Assembly: GCA_030642185.1 (NCBI GenBank)
Contig: DAOWOG010000081.1
Coordinates: 1 to 6,217 of the forward strand
Source of the DNA: Helicobacteraceae bacterium
Lineage (GTDB): Bacteria; Campylobacterota; Campylobacteria; Campylobacterales; Sulfurimonadaceae
Reading direction: 5' to 3'
DNA: 6,217 nucleotides
The position numbers and the translations under genes were made by a program. This document shows positions 5,814 to 6,217 of this stretch, one piece after another; within the stretch, counting starts at the first letter, position 1, and each line of letters opens with the position of its first letter. The notes under the pieces were generated by a model, which was not told the origin of the DNA, made no database searches, and saw nothing but the letters and a program-made list of their open reading frames with translations.

Positions 5814-5901
5814 AAATAACTGCCCTCATGGAAGTGGGACTTTAGTCCCGCCGAATAAGCTAAAGACGGGGCTAAAGTCCCTTTTCCGGGAAAAGTTATT
5901 T
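5814..5901. repeat. 88-nt imperfect inverted repeat, REP/MITE-like
   Basis: The segment folds nearly end to end. Outer arms AAATAACT (5814-5821) and AGTTATTT (5894-5901) are perfect complements. Moving inward, CCC (5823-5825) can pair with GGG (5888-5890) and GGAAG (5830-5834) with TTTCC (5883-5887, one G-T). Then 15 nt at 5836-5850 pair with 5867-5881 with a single G-T wobble, closing a 16-nt loop. The left inner arm is itself almost a palindrome (GGGACT-TT-AGTCCC), and CTAAAG recurs at 5860-5865 and 5872-5877, so alternative folds exist. TTTTCCGGGAAAA (5882-5894) is another local palindrome. No coding gene fits here. This build is typical of REP elements linked to RAYT (Y1) transposases or of MITE-like elements. 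It could also act as a transcription barrier after the 150-aa gene, since the inner stem is followed by TTTT. Confidence 0.7.
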
Positions 5902-5945
5902 GTAGATTGGTCGTGAGCTTGCATCGGGTGACGGTGCTTACAATA

Positions 5946-6217
5946 TCCTCTACTTTTACACCGATACAGATAAGTGTGTATGAAGATAAACTTATTATTT
6001 GGAATGCTGGTGTTCTGCCGGATGATTGGACTGTACAGACGCTGAAGCATAAACATCCATCAAAACCATACAACCCTGACATAGCTAATGCTTTTTTTCT
6101 TGCCGGGTACATAGAATCATGGGGCAGAGGCATTGATAAAATCATCTCAGAGTCACTTGCTTATAATGATATTGAACCTGCAATAAAGTTTGATAATGGC
6201 TTGTGGATAGAGTTTGA
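5946..6217 (+). pseudogene. 5'-truncated COG2865-type ATP-binding protein (HATPase_c_4-like C-terminal domain), runs off window
   Basis: The frame whose codons include ATA at 5964 reads TPIQISVYEDKLIIWNAG, then LPDDW, KHPSKPYNPDIANAFFLAGY and IESWGRGIDKI (about 5958-6143). This is characteristic of the C-terminal domain of AlbA_2/Schlafen-type putative transcriptional regulators, often mislabelled RecG-like. In intact members several hundred residues precede it, including the AlbA_2 domain and an NAxxHRDY-like motif directly upstream of PIQIS. None is present here. The frame stays open back only to a TAA at 5856-5858, and the bases before about 5946 encode nothing family-like and run into the inverted repeat. 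No start with a ribosome site is evident. The 3' end continues beyond the window, so whether the rest is intact is unknown. Such genes are frequent in defence islands. Confidence 0.72.

Noticed and set aside
5859..5877. Direct repeat GCTAAAG (two copies) as a CRISPR-like or iteron array
   Set aside because: There are only two 7-nt copies, and they are explained by the internal symmetry of the inverted-repeat element.
5906..5983. Short frame reading IGRELASGDGAYNILYFYTD between the repeat and the ATPase remnant
   Set aside because: It looks protein-like, but it is only about 25 codons bounded by stops (TAG at 5903, TGA at 5981), has no start or ribosome site, and overlaps the better-supported frame.
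5708..6145. Long minus-strand reading frame (145 codons) across the right end
   Set aside because: It overlaps the inverted repeat and lies antisense to the recognisable ATP-binding domain; its translation has no family-like features. The same applies to the shorter minus-strand frame at 5826-6056.

Overview
The window looks like chromosomal DNA of a Campylobacterota (epsilonproteobacterial) organism, perhaps of the Sulfurovum/Sulfurimonas kind. The main support is a single-polypeptide ResB-CcsA (CcsBA) cytochrome c synthase of 1045 residues, a fused architecture typical of that group. Low-to-middling GC, AT-rich intergenic spacers and promoters with a -10 element but no clear -35 box agree with it. 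The assignment is inference; no rRNA or other marker gene is present.

Layout. Positions 1-476 (+) hold the C-terminal part of brxL, the Lon-like AAA+ factor of a BREX phage-defence locus, whose remainder must lie left of the window. Three genes follow on the minus strand: a small acidic protein of unknown function (528-776), a lipid-anchored c-type cytochrome with one CXXCH site (819-1343), and a secreted helical/coiled-coil protein that starts with TTG (1413-1877). A 144-bp divergent promoter region separates these from the large ccsBA gene (2022-5159, +). After a short spacer with small dyads comes an orphan gene for a 150-residue protein (5294-5746, +).

The right end (5747-6217) is unlike the rest. 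It contains an 88-nt imperfect inverted repeat (5814-5901) built around a GGGACTTTAGTCCC palindrome, resembling a REP/MITE-type element. About 45 nt further on, a reading frame begins that encodes only the C-terminal, HATPase_c_4-like part of a COG2865 (AlbA_2/Schlafen-type) ATP-binding protein. Its N-terminal part is absent, so it appears to be a truncated remnant that runs off the window.

How the parts relate. CcsBA exports haem and attaches it to CXXCH sites outside the membrane; the neighbouring lipoprotein cytochrome is a natural client. The cytochrome has an odd order: the Met-ligand half of a class I cytochrome fold comes before the haem-binding half, suggesting a circular permutation or a trimmed di-haem ancestor. 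The secreted coiled-coil protein may share the envelope compartment. The BREX end on the left and the structured repeat plus gene remnant on the right suggest that this otherwise ordinary respiratory segment is flanked by accessory, rearranged DNA. No tRNA, rRNA, CRISPR array or intact transposase was seen.
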